Below, one piece after another: positions 10,804 through 22,054 of a DNA stretch of 64,000 nucleotides. A program made the position numbers and the translations under genes. Origin of the DNA: Pyrus communis (lineage: Eukaryota; Streptophyta; Magnoliopsida; Rosales; Rosaceae); contig NC_084807.1 of assembly GCF_963583255.1 (NCBI RefSeq), positions 28,222,381-28,286,380 on the forward strand. Reading direction: 5' to 3'. Position 1 is the first letter of the stretch. Every line of letters begins with the position of its first letter. The notes below the pieces were generated by a model that saw nothing but the letters and a program-made list of their open reading frames with translations, did no database searches and was not told the origin of the DNA.

Positions 10804-11354
10804 GTAGAAAGCTCGTTCCTCACAAGTGCTTTTGTTAGAAGTACATTGAAATTTTTATTAAAAAGTCAAGGTGGCGCATCAACAACTTAAAAGTAATTTT
10901 AAATTCAGTGCTTCTAAGTTCATGTAACAAACCTAGTGCAAGAACAAGTGCTTTTAATAGTGAGGTAACGCCTTTTCTTTTTCGTTACTTTTCTACAAGC
11001 GATTTTTTGCTTTAAACTACAAGTGCTGGAAGAAAGATTTATCATTTAGGTGTATGTGGAGAGCACATTTGTTTTAACCAATATGGCTACATCCAGTATT
11101 TTCTTTTGGTCATATTAAACCGAAGAAAAACAAGAAATTTACAAATTAATATACTAATTAATGAAGTAAATTTAACGTTGGAGAACCAACATACATGGAA
11201 GAATATTCAACAAGAACGTGACCAAATTAGCAATAAATCCTCAAATAAATGTACTCTTGTCCAATTTGCAAATTGATTTTACATTATCCTTGCTTGATCT
11301 TGCACCGTCCGTTTCCCTCCATCTCTATCATCATCGATCATCGGACGGTACAAT
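10804..11354. other. Spacer between MTM1 and the AG-peptide gene, no gene seen
   Basis: AT-rich sequence with degenerate AAGTGCTTTT motifs (10820-10960) like those inside the preceding MITE. The last 100-150 bases are presumably the 3' UTR of the minus-strand AG-peptide gene. Confidence 0.4.
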
Positions 11355-12112
11355 TTAGTGGATGAGATATGTGAGCACTAATGCCAGCAGCATTAGAGCG
11401 TATGCTATCCCTTGGTCTATTGTTGTCCCTGCAAATTGCACAATACAAAAATAAAGTAATTAACAATAAAATTCATTAGTTATAAGTGCTTATCTAAAAA
11501 ACACCAGAAAATACTCATAGAATTAAAGACGTAACGTTTGAAAATGTTTATTTAAAAAGTATTTATGCTTATAAGTATTTAAGCTTTTATTAAAAGCAGA
11601 TCCAAAATTTTAATAAAAAGGTAATCCTGAACAAAGTACATAGCAATTGCTTTCCATATGTTAACCCCAAAACCATATGAGAGCTTATTGATTTAAAAAC
11701 AATATTAACTTTTTACGTCGAAAATTGTTAAAAGCACTTTCGATAACTAAAGGTGCTATTAACTTTTTAAAATCAGCTCAAGACATGTCCTTAGTATTTT
11801 ATGTTGAACGTTGTCAAAGCGTTTTTGGTTATTTGAAAACCCCAAAAAGGCTTTTAGATACCAAAAAGCAATCCAAAAAGGTTTTTGTTAAAAATGGGAT
11901 CAATGAAAAAAACTAAAAACAAATTAAACATAACACAAACATGTCATTGTCACCAATACGAAGATAGAAATGTAAGAGAGGTTACCATCGCTTGTTAATG
12001 CCGATGCCGGTGCCGGAGCCAAGCTGGTCGCACGAGCCACAGGCAAAACGATAGCGTAAAAGGTGGCAATAATTGCAACCACACCAAAAGATGACGAGTT
12101 CATCGCCGCCAT
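11355..12112 (-). CDS. Arabinogalactan peptide (AGP16/20/22/41 type), GPI-anchored
   Basis: Two exons, 12112-11986 and 11428-11355, encode 66 residues. The intron splits the codon for Gly43 in the conserved SDGT(T/S)IDQGIAY segment. Residues 1-29 form a signal peptide ending in ARA. A very short Ala/Pro/Ser mature segment (TSLAPAPASALTSDG) follows, whose prolines would be hydroxylated and carry arabinogalactan chains. Residues 48-66 (GIAYALMLLALVLTYLIH) form the hydrophobic GPI-attachment signal. The product would sit on the outer face of the plasma membrane. The retained-intron frame (62 residues, ending VTMTCLCYV) lacks the GPI signal, so the spliced form is preferred. A (GA)n tract at 12201-12219 lies in the leader or promoter. 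Confidence 0.92.
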
Positions 12113-12200
12113 TTTTTCTCCCTTTCCACCTCTTCTCTTTGTTTAACGTTTGAAGATCTCCTCCTGCAAACAAGAAGAGATCAACACCAACGTTAACCTA

Positions 12201-12219
12201 CAGAGAGAGAGAGAGAGAG
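12201..12219. repeat. (GA)n microsatellite upstream of the AG-peptide gene
   Basis: A GA dinucleotide run about 90-110 bases before the AG-peptide start codon, probably near its transcription start on the minus strand. Confidence 0.5.
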
Positions 12220-13048
12220 GGGGAGAGAAAAGCTAATCACGATTAACAAATAAATTAAGAGACTAATCAAATGGCTTAAAGGGAGGCCCAAGGGTAGGGA
12301 GATTCTGGATCAACAACGTTCTGCTTTTATGGCCAAATATTGTGCATGCATGGCGAAGTGTGGGGCCAACCCGCATCTGTAGGGATCCACCTACCCATGC
12401 TACCCTTCATTTCCATTTTTCCTTAATAATTTTGCTAAATTTAAATCGGTTTGTTTGTGTGTTTAGGTTTGGTGTTCGATAATTTTGAGACAGACTGTAT
12501 TGCGTTTGCCCGGTTATCTAGATTTCTAATAATGTTTTGCTAGAGTACTTATCATTCGAAGGAGAAATTCTTGGATTCGGACATCTGTATTACATGATCA
12601 GTTGTAAGCGATATTCGTATTTTTGTTATTTTGGTCTCACCAATTAGTCCATAACCTCACACTTCTCCGGCCCTTTATTTGCTACCCTATGAAACGGATG
12701 TATTAGAAACAATGTAGATTCTTGTGGTTTGGAGTGCTTACTGTCACAAGAGCGGAAACTCGTTGTATCTTGGAAGATGAGCATCGAAAAATCATGAACA
12801 CCGCGTTAGAGACGAGAGCAATCAAATTAAGGATTGCAGAGTAGCCGAATAGGTCGAGAGATAGCCAGTAACCAGCAGAAGCATATATAAAACACACTAC
12901 ATTATCAGAGATCATCAGCTAGCTTAGCTAGATACATGTTTCAAGTCTCACAAGACAGAGAAAACAACAGAGACAAGTTTAGCTAGCTTGCTAGACCCTT
13001 AATTTTATTAATGCTGTGGAAGCTAGCAAGAACTAGCTAGCTACTAAT

Positions 13049-13204
13049 TTAACGAGGCCAAAGGAAAGCTCCCATGGCAAACTTCCTCTTCTTCTCCACA
13101 CTTCCCACAACCGGAAGACCGTATTCCGACAGAAGGCGGTCGAGCTTCCCTTCCGGCATGGTTTCGTAGTCGGATTTGGAATACGTTGGATAGTGCAATG
13201 TCAT
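13049..13204 (-). CDS. Small plant protein with C-terminal FAMGAFLWP motif (DUF7722-like); N-terminus uncertain
   Basis: The 51-codon frame from the ATG at 13204 reads MTLHYPTYSKSDYETMPEGK and ends KFAMGAFLWPR. This is the conserved core of a small plant family of unknown function that I recall as DUF7722 (typical core: HYPRYxKxDYExM...LLxxYGL...FAMGAFLWP). In relatives the core follows a longer N-terminus with VFFKM just before HYP. Here that VFFK is present in frame upstream of the chosen ATG, but an in-frame TAG comes before any other start. A good ATG with a TATA box before it (13274; TATA near 13322-13332) begins in another frame that ends after 28 codons. So the gene is either translated from the internal ATG, spliced in a way I cannot see, or frameshifted. 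Confidence 0.6.
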   Translation of the reverse strand: MTLHYPTYSKSDYETMPEGKLDRLLSEYGLPVVGSVEKKRKFAMGAFLWPR

Positions 13205-13321
13205 TTTAAAGAACACACCAGATTTCTCCCCCTTTGCTCTGCTCTTCCTCTTCTGACCACTTGAAAACTAGTAACTGATGACTCCATATCGTACGGGATT
13301 TATGACATACATAATAGGTGG

Positions 13322-13332
13322 CCTTTTATAAG
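13322..13332 (-). promoter_or_regulatory. TATA box of the DUF7722-like gene
   Basis: The minus strand reads CTTATAAAAGG, about 50 bases before an ATG at 13274 and about 120 bases before the ATG at 13204. The strong match suggests a real promoter for the small gene downstream on the minus strand. Confidence 0.5.
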
Positions 13333-13405
13333 GAGAAGGGCCAATGGTGGAATCCTAATTTAATATTCAGAACGGTTCATTTTCTTGGAAAATTTGTTAG
13401 TGACT

Positions 13406-13628
13406 AAGGCAAGGAGCAAAATCATCACGAAGTGATAGAGTGGTTGGGGGTAATTTTGAAGTTCGTATTACATGATATGTCTTGAGTTCGATTCATGAAA
13501 CTAACGAATAACATGATGATCGACATAGGAAGGCTAAATAGACATTAATCTTTCTAACCTCAAAAAGATAAATTGTCGTAATAAAGTCATCAATTGATTT
13601 TTTTTTTTTAAATAAAGGCAAGGAGCAA
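13406..13628 (+). mobile_element. SINE-like insertion with 14-bp target duplication
   Basis: AAGGCAAGGAGCAA occurs at 13406-13419 and 13615-13628. The 195-bp insert between them begins with an A-box-like GTGATAGAGTGGTTGGGGG, carries a B-box-like GAGTTCGATTC about 50 bases later, and ends in a run of T followed by AAATA. The internal promoter boxes and the perfect duplication support a tRNA-derived SINE. It sits just upstream of the DUF7722-like gene's TATA box. Confidence 0.7.
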
Positions 13629-14290
13629 GATCTAATAAGTTGTTGGAGTAGTTGCATCTGGTCACCAACTACAATCTCGTTTTCCATATTTCCAAGGGCT
13701 TGTCTGCTACGTGGCAGCTGCCCATCTCACACGAGGAGGAAATTTTGTAAGCATGTAGTCACGCAGGTGCACACAAACAATAGCACAATGGTAATGAGGA
13801 TCCCCTCTAAATCCTCTTGGTGAGGATTCTGGAGATCCTCTAATTACGTTTGTTTATCGTATATTATGCAGTCAATTTTTGTCAGGTACTGTTTATATTC
13901 AATTTTAAATAAAAAAAATTACAATAATTTCTGACCGCACGATGTACAATGAACATACGTGATTAAAGGATCCAGAGAGGATTCTCACCCAGAAAATGGG
14001 AGAAATCTTCTGTCAGGCTACAGATGTGGCGGACCCAAATTTTATAGGTAAATGCAGACGTGGACCTAGACGTTTACAAGACAATTACATTTCTTCATTG
14101 ATTTAGGTAAATGAGAGAGCTGCCCAACAGATGAATCTCTCAAACGACAATTACATTTCTTAATTGATTTAGGTAAATGCAGACGTGGACACAAAACATC
14201 CGACGTTAAAAACATAAGTGACCTAATGCTTCAGATGTTCCTAATTAGATGTTATATACAAATACAACCGTGATAAATTGAAACCAAAAG
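13629..14290. other. Intergenic, no gene seen; hairpin and short duplication
   Basis: At about 13797-13995 two arms with GGATCCCCTCT...GGTGAGGATTC and GGATCCAGAGAGGATTCTCACC form a weak foldback. At 14085-14185 the phrase CAATTACATTTCTTxATTGATTTAGGTAAATG occurs twice about 60 bases apart. No coding potential was seen. Confidence 0.4.
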
Positions 14291-14365
14291 GACCTAGATG
14301 TTTACAAGCATTTGGAAACCCTGGAAGTACTTCTGGCAGAGGATCTGGACTGGTAATATCTCCCA

Positions 14366-16901
14366 TCAAAATGGTAGAAAGAGAGGATCCTCTTTGTTCT
14401 TGTAGATCTCGAACAGTTGCTTAGAGTAACGACTCGCCAATGTCCTACACGTTTCAATGCCTTTTGGGTCATATGCCTGCAACTCCTTCGCAGTTCTCTT
14501 GAGATCTCCGTTCGGGTCTCCATTAGAGAGAAACTCAGCCAATAAAGATCCCCTGTAAAATGAGGAGAACAGAACATCAGCAGTAATATAATTGAAGAAA
14601 CACTTAGATTGTAGAAACAGTAAGTTAAATCCTAATATTGCATCAATCACAAAATCAAATTCTTACTTGAGAGCATCGAACTTGCTAAAACCACGACTAT
14701 TGGTGCACAATGATCCCTTGGTATACTGTTCTTCAGAAGTCTGCTGTCGATAAAGAGCACATACAGCTTTCATGCACAGCTCTGGATCCTTACCAAATGC
14801 AGACAGCATGTCTGCCTCAAATTCCCACTTCGATTTCTGATCTTTGTTGCTCTGAAATTTCGACAGAATCTCATCGAAGTCCACATCATCATCTGAGCAA
14901 CCTTCTGACTTTGTAGAAGCATCATGACCATCAGAAACATCAGAATCATCTTCAACAATAAATCCACCCAAGCTTTCACCTTCACTTTCCGACCCAACCT
15001 CTTCCACATCATCATCTTCAACATCCTCATTTGCCAGATTTTCTCGATCATATTTAGTTTCACTTGTCTGAGCTGAATAGTCTTTTTGTGCCCCACCTCT
15101 TTCCCCACATTTTCTCAACCTAACGAGACGCCGCCTGGGAGGACTAACAGTACCCATGGCATTGTCAACCCCAGAAACAGTAGCAGTCACTGAGCTATCA
15201 TTGAGATCAGATCCTACTTTGTCATGTATAATTTCCTTAAGATGCATTTTCTTGAGTTGTCCGATAGGAATATCATCATCACTACTTTCCGAGTCACTGG
15301 TAACAATATTAAGAGCACGCTTTCTTTTGGGTTTTGAGGCAAGCAGGCCCTCATTGATATTATCAACATCTTCCTCAGCACATTTTTTGGTAGTCATATC
15401 TTTTTCACAACCCCCAGTTTCTCCTAATACTGAACCCGACGAAATGCAGACCTTTCTGCTTTCCTGATTATTTGCAGGCAAAAGTTCATCATCACTATCA
15501 CTAATATTGACGATAGTGAGAGTAGAAGGTATGCCACCACCAGGCGTAGATGGAGCCATCTTCTTGCAAGGACTCCCCTCTTTGTTGAATTCCAACCGTT
15601 TCCTAGCTTGTCTGCTGGTAGAATATTTCATATCAGACTGCACACAGACACGTTTATTCTCTCCCTTAATACCATCCCAATGCTTGCACGGTGTGTCATT
15701 GCACGGAGTGCCTGCCATAGATTGAAACCAACTGTTACATATTGTCGTGTAAAAATTAAATACATTCGTTTAAGAAACATGAAATCATATATAGACTATA
15801 GTAGTGTAACATGAATTTTCTTCAAGGAAAATAAATGCATTGCTTTGGTAAGACATGCAAAAAAATTAATTTTCTTTATAGGAAAGACATACAAAAGTTG
15901 CATTCACTTAGGATTGGAATTAAACATTGTACTAAGTATCCTTTGAATGCAGATCAGAAGAGTGGCTCACAGAGGAGATGCTACGGGTGAAGTACTTCAA
16001 AGCAGTTATATGAGTCAAACTAAACCAATATGAGCACTTCTGTGCCACTAATGACCGTATTAATTCTGAAATTTGGATAAAAATTGACTCATATTCATAC
16101 ACAGCTTGAATACCGATACATTAATTTCGTCAAACTATTTATTCAAGGAAGGTAGCAGAACCACATACTAAAGTAGATGCTAAACTACCATAGTATATAG
16201 GTGAGTAATGTACTTTACTTCATACCTGCTGACTGCAAATTTCCGATCTCTTTACCGAGGGGGAGACATGTAGAGCCAACATCCACCCGATCCACAGCCA
16301 TATCTTTGTCTCTGGAATACTCCAAGCCACCTTCAACTTGCAATTCATCGTCAAGTTTAATCCTTTTATTCAACTGCACAGTCCCACTGTCTTCAAGAGA
16401 ATCCACATTTAGCGATCCTACCCCTGCCACCTTCATCCATCTATCCAACGGCAATTCCCCGCCTTTCAAGACCAACGATTCCAGTTCCTTGAACTTTTGC
16501 TTCCAAGCCTCAACATCGCTTTCAGCCTTTTTCTTCTCACACTCCAATACTTTAATCTCAGCCATAAGCTGAAAGACCTTGTCTTCCTCCCCGTTCTCCT
16601 CCGTCAGATCACCAATTCCCTCCCCTTTTTCTCCCCCACGATTTTTCTTCTTTTCATCTCCACCACTCTCCCTCCTCAAAGCCTTGATCTCTTCTTCCAT
16701 CGCAATCTTTTCGCGCTCCAATGCCCGAAACTCGGCCTCCAGAGCTGCATACTCACACTCTCTCTTTACAATCTCCAGCTCTAACTCCACACACCTCTCC
16801 TCAGCTCTCTTGCTCCTGTTCTCCAGTTCACTATCCCCACACCCATCCAACCCCTTTCCACAACGGGCACCGGCGACATCTTCACATTCCATTACCTCCA
16901 T
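14366..16901 (-). CDS. Coiled-coil, acidic, probably nuclear protein of unknown function
   Basis: Three exons, 16901-16226, 15711-14667 and 14552-14366, join in frame to 635 residues. Residues about 22-155 form a strong coiled coil rich in Glu, Lys and Arg. Residues 170-235 are linker. The middle region has basic clusters (SKPKRKRAL, PPRRRLVRLRK) that look like nuclear signals and SDSDDE/SDSESSDDD-type acidic, casein-kinase-2-like stretches. The C-terminal 130 residues are better ordered (GFIVEDDSD, FGKDPELCMKAVCALYRQQTSEEQ, DPKGIETCRTLASRYSKQLFEIYKNKEDPLF) and look like a conserved plant helical domain. I do not recognise a named family. The acidic and basic patches suggest a chromatin or nuclear role, but that is inference. 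The start at 16901 gives the coiled coil from residue 20 on; upstream is noncoding. Confidence 0.82.
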
Positions 16902-17792
16902 AATTTCTCAAACCAGCTATCAAAACCAAGAATTTCAGAAATCACCTCACCAGTTCTCCCATTAACAAATACCTGAATTACAAAAAAAACATAAAAAAAT
17001 TGCAGCGTTCAGAAATTGAAGATTTAGGGGCAAAAATTAAACCAAAAGCTCCATTCTTTCAAGAAATATGAACTCACTTGCAGAAGCAATTAGAACGGCA
17101 GCGTCAGAATCCGGCGATTTGGAGCAGATGCTCGATTAGGGTTTTACTGCTGCTGCAAAGTTGCAAACGGTGTGTGTGAGGTGAAGCATCCCAAATACAC
17201 AAAGAAAATTTTGAAATATGCCCAAATTTTATAAATTATCTTTTGAAATAAGCTTAATTTTTAATAACTTTTAATTTTTGAAATAAGTACAAATTTTAGT
17301 TATTTGAACCATTTCAGAAAACCTCAATACACAATAACTGGAACGCAATGAGATGGAGGCGCGGAATGGTCGCCACGTGTAAAACTGTCAACGGATTGTT
17401 TTTCCTTATAGACAGAAATAATTACAGCATGGGTCCTTGGAGTATGACTTAATTGTAGGCTTGGTCTTTAAATTGAAAAAGTATCATTTTTTGTCAAGAT
17501 CTGAATTTTACATAATGTAGGGTGTTGTCATCTCAATAAATGATTTCACTAAATTATTTAAAAGCACTTTCAAACTTACCTATAAATGTCCTAAACCTCT
17601 GACAAAAGAAAATGTCGTGACCAAATGTGACAGCAGAATACATACGTGCAAGTAAATCGAGAAATAGTGTGAAAATATCATTTCTTTAAAATATAAACGA
17701 TCTTTTTGTACTGATTTATATTATATTAAAGAAAGGGAGACACATTTGAATTACGGATCTAGCCAGTTAAAAAGGAAAACCTAAACACTAAA
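16902..17792. other. Promoter region of the coiled-coil gene; no gene seen
   Basis: It contains the probable 5' leader of the minus-strand gene (CTCGATTAGGGTTTTACTGC near 17131-17151, with a telo-box-like AAACCCTAA on the minus strand) and then AT-rich spacer. No open frame is supported. Confidence 0.4.
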
Positions 17793-18024
17793 TGTTCGTT
17801 TGGATGTACTTTTAAAATGATTGAAAGCGCATTTAGAGAAAATATTTTTGGGTTTCAAAAACACTTAAATGTTTTCTACAAGAAGCACATAACTCGTTTG
17901 GATGTGCTTTTAAGACACTTTAAGTGCTTTTCCAAGATTTACTAGCATTTTCATTAAGGATTGTTTCTAAAAATATTTTCACCAAAAACGCTTTTAGTCA
18001 TTTTAAAAGTACATCCAAACGAGT
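17793..18024. mobile_element. MITE, CTCGTTTGGATGTRCTTTTAAAATGA family, composite
   Basis: The left end GTTCGTTTGGATGTACTTTTAAAATGATTG is inverted at the right end (CATTTTAAAAGTACATCCAAACGAG). A second left-type end, AACTCGTTTGGATGTGCTTTTAA, lies inside at about 17891, so this is probably a nested or partly duplicated pair. The inner motif TTTTAAAATGATTGAAAG is shared with the element at 10577-10803. It lies about 300 bases upstream of the DHFS start codon. Confidence 0.6.
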
Positions 18025-18327
18025 TATAAGACAATCTACTACTTGAAATAAAAATGTCATTTTCAAGCAAGTGTACTGTGTAGTTTGACAAAAATTCTTG
18101 AAAGGTCAGTATTTCATAGTTTGTCAAATTCAAATTCAAAATTTTTAAATACTCATAATTCATGGTCCAAAATTAAATTTCCGTAGTAGTTCGGGACCAA
18201 TGTACAATTAAGCAAACTGTGCGTTTTGGGAAATTTTCTCATTCGACTGTGCGAGGCGATGAATTTCCCTCAACTGAGCGGGTTTTCCATCACTTTTTCC
18301 CGAGAAACAAACGGAAAACTAGAAAGA

Positions 18328-21300
18328 ATGAAACTTTTCCAACATCTCAGACAATACTCCATCTCTACTCGCAGGAAAACCCTAATTTCTTCAATTGGAG
18401 TTGGGCTTCTGCGGAATGTGGGGCCCGAACGATGCTTTTGCACGCGCTCAGAGGACTCGGAGCTGAAGGGATTGCTGGAATACATGGATTCTCTGAAGAA
18501 CTACGAGAAATTGGGCGTACCCAAAGACGCGGGTACGGATTCGGAAGACGGGTTCGATCTGGGTCGGATGCGACGGTTGCTGGAGCTACTGGGTAATCCT
18601 CACTCCAAGTTCAAGGTTCGAATTCTAACTCTATTTCAATGCTTGTGTTCTGTTTATTTAGAGAGAAAGTTGCGAAATTTGACATTGAAAGTGAGAGACT
18701 TTTTGTGTTTATTTGTGGAAAGTGCTTCGCATGAAAGTGCTTTTCTACTTTGTTTAAGTTCCATGAAGTGAAATTTATGCATGACATAAGTTAGCAGATA
18801 TTTTTGTTCTTTTCCCAATTTTCATGATCTTGTTTTTGATGTGGTTATTTGTCTGAGCTTGAGAACAAGCGTAATTAACTAGCATGACAGCAATTATAGG
18901 CGGTTCACATTGCCGGGACGAAGGGGAAAGGATCAACGGCTGCATTTCTCTCCAACATGTTGAGGGCAGAAGGTTATTCTGTTGGTTGTTATACTAGGTG
19001 TGGCTTATTGGTTTGTTTCAATATCTATCATTTTACTTTATGTTTCGAACTTCCTCTGAATTTTTATTATCCTTTTGTTGAGAAGAGACTTTGTTTATGT
19101 CTACAGCCCCCACATTCAGACTATAAGGGAACGTATATCAGTGGGAAGGTTTGCTGAACCAGTGTCAGCGAAGGTGTTGAGTTCTCTTTTTGATAGGGTT
19201 AAGAAGATTCTGGACCGTGCAATAGAAGTTGAAAATGGGCGTACAAGTCATTTTGAGGTATCCACTTGTGTATAAATTTGTTGGTTGCGTTTTGATTAGA
19301 TGATCATCATATAATGACTACAGAAAAAGATTTCAATACGGTTGAGAAGCTGTATAGCTCTAAAAAACTCATCATTTTCTGCTTTAATCAATGAGAATTT
19401 ACGTTTTGAAGTCTTGGGAAGGAGCATGTAGTTGAATTCGCAAGATTATTTTTTTCTCTGTTCAGCATTTTCTATCGTAGCATCTGGGCATTGTTAATGC
19501 TAATTGTTATCACTTTGCATTTTATTAACATGTATTCTTTTCATATACAGTGCTGTTTGAATACATACTGATGCTTTGTGTACTTTTCATGTAAGGGGCT
19601 AACTGATTGGAATTTGTTAGGTTCTCACTGCTTTGGCATTCACATTGTTTGCTCAGGAGAATGTTGACATTGCGGTTATTGAGGTTATTCACTTCTCCTT
19701 CTAATGTTTTTTCCACAGAATTTCATCTTATTCATGCACATTGCTCAACGTCACCTTCTATTGTCTTTTAATTAGAAACAAAGAAAAAATTGAAGGGAAT
19801 CAATTTAAACTGAGGGTTGCTTTGAGTTTTTACTATAAAACCAAAATATTATGATTGTACTGACTTTGCTTAATTCAAATGAACAGGCTGGGTTGGGGGG
19901 GGCACGTGATGCAACTAATGTCATTTGTAGCTCCGAACTTGCCACATCGATCATTACTACAATAGGTGAGGAACATTTGGCTGCACTTGGGGGTTCTTTG
20001 GAAAGCATTGCAATGGCGAAGTCTGGAATCATTAAACATGGCCGCCCAGTTAGGTGATTCTGCCTTGGAGATTTCATCTGCACAAATAAGCTAAAAGTTT
20101 TCTTGCACCGTTCTCCATTTAACTAACTCTTTACCCCATTTCCTTCTAGACATGTTATAAATGAAAAAATTGTTAGGTTATTCGATGGTCAACCATGGGG
20201 ATTCCCTACTTAGATTTTGTAGAATGAAAGTAATTACATGCTGCCTGTTATCTCTTTCTCATGTTCAAATTGCTGGTTATCAGACATCAGAACTGCCATT
20301 GCTACTTCTTTTTTCATCGTGGTGGTGTATTGAAATTTATTAATTAATCTGATTCTAATTGGTTATATATATTTTTAGGTGGTTCTGGGTGGTCCATTCC
20401 TTCCACATATTGACCAAATTCTTCGTGATAAAGCATTGTTGATGAGTTCCCCTATGGTATTAGCATATGATACTGGAAATAAAAGTAAGATAAATGGTGT
20501 TAGCATGCTCAATGGCAGACCATTCCAATCTTGTGATATAGTCATACGAGTTGAAAGGGACTTGCAGCTGGTATGCATTCGGGCATAGGATCTATTGGGT
20601 TTTATTTCCAAGGTTCTGTGAAGGACTTGTAATTGTGGGTTTCCTTGCAGTTCATTGAGTTATTGGATGTGAAACTATACATGCTTGGAACTCACCAACT
20701 TCAGAATGCAGCAACTGCTACTTGTGCAGCACTATGTCTCCGCAACTTAGGTGAGGGTTAGTTTTATATAATCTTCTGTTGGACAATAATGTTGTCATAT
20801 TGGAAACCAATAGGTTTTTCCATGTTACATAAGGTCAGAGTCACTTCACGGTTATTGAACATAAGTGATTGAATACCATGCTTTGTTGAGCAGGCTCGTG
20901 TCCTTTAGATTTCCCCCCTAATGCTTCTATGTGCACTTCAGGATGGAGAATTTCAGACGGATCCATTAGAACTGGTTTAGAGCAAACAAGCTTGCTTGGA
21001 AGAAGTCAGTTTCTAACATCAAAAGAAGCCCAGGCATTAGGATTATCTGGAGCAACAATATTGCTTGACGGAGGTGTGATTTTCCTTATTTTCCCTCCCT
21101 CCTAAATATCTAGATGAGGCTCTAATATTCAATACTATATATACACTTACTGGTAGGTCGATTACTAAAGGAAAATCAGTATTTATTGTAATTTGTAAAT
21201 TGTAACTTAGTAGTGCTGATTTCTAACATGAACTCTAATTGTACGGTTTTGTTTATGGTTGAACTCGATTGGAGATTGTCAAGACTATCGAACTGAACTC

Positions 21301-22054
21301 GAGGCCAATAACTCTAAAAGTTAAAGTTTCTCTTATTTATTACTACCATTGTGTAACGCAATACTAAATGCTTGCTGGGAGTGATTTTTTCAGCCCACAC
21401 CAAAGATTCTGCAAGAGCGTTGATGGACACTATAAAGATGACATTTCCAGAGGCAGGACTGACTCTTGTGGTTGCAATGGCTAGTGACAAAGATCATCTA
21501 GGTTTTGCAAAAGAGTGCCTTTCAGGTACAGTCAGGACTCGGTACTCGGTACTCAATTTCTATGATTGTATTGTTACTTATTCTATAATATTCCCTGGTT
21601 GTGATGTTTCATTGTTGGGGCGTCGGGCGTGGGAAAGATGGGAGCATGTACCTTCATGACAGATGGACTCCATAGAGATCTGACCGCATTGTTTGATTTT
21701 CTAGGTGGGCATGTAGAGGGTGTCATTTTGACCGAAGCTAACATCGCTGGAGGAAAATCTCGCACAACTGCAGCCTCATTGTTAAGAGATTGCTGGATCC
21801 AAGCTTCACAAGAATTGGAAACAGATATTCTTCACGACGAAATGCCGGAACACCAAAACTCAACTATGGATCAATTACTTTGCATAAGCAGGTCAGGAAG
21901 TAGACCGATTTTGTCCACCGAGGGTTCGTTTCAGGCATCCCTGAAGATAGCAAATCAGATTATCAAAGGAAGAACGGGGGACCGGTTGCGAATTGTTGTA
22001 ATTACTGGTTCCTTACATATTATTTCACTGGTGTTAGCCACCCTTCATGGTTAA
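18328..22054 (+). CDS. DHFS: Dihydrofolate synthetase (Mur ligase / FolC family)
   Basis: This enzyme joins glutamate to dihydropteroate with ATP to form dihydrofolate, the last de novo step of folate synthesis, in mitochondria. Exons: 18328-18615, 18900-18997, 19107-19257, 19621-19683, 19887-20048, 20379-20570, 20651-20750, 20942-21073, 21394-21525, 21705-22054. They give 555 residues in one frame. Visible motifs are the ATP loop [14 protein letters not shown] (about 99-112), [11 protein letters not shown], the family motif [10 protein letters not shown] (202-211), [19 protein letters not shown] with the lysine position that is carboxylated in Mur ligases, and LLDGAHT (near 395). The N-terminal 60 residues are basic and Ser/Arg-rich, like a mitochondrial presequence. 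An in-frame ATG at 18226 (residues [14 protein letters not shown]) is an alternative start. The plant DHFS branch (Arabidopsis At5g41480) is preferred over FPGS because of overall resemblance. Confidence 0.92.

Noticed and set aside
11924..12112. 62-residue single-exon form of the AG peptide
   Set aside because: It reads through the donor and loses the GPI signal; the spliced form restores the conserved C-terminus.
12545..12585. GGAGAAATTCTTGGATT, which resembles a phrase of 18S rRNA
   Set aside because: Only about 15 bases agree and the flanks do not match rRNA, so chance is the simplest explanation.
14710..16965. Plus-strand frames of 60-128 codons opposite the coiled-coil gene
   Set aside because: They are Ser/Leu-rich shadows of the Glu/Lys/Asp-rich coding strand.
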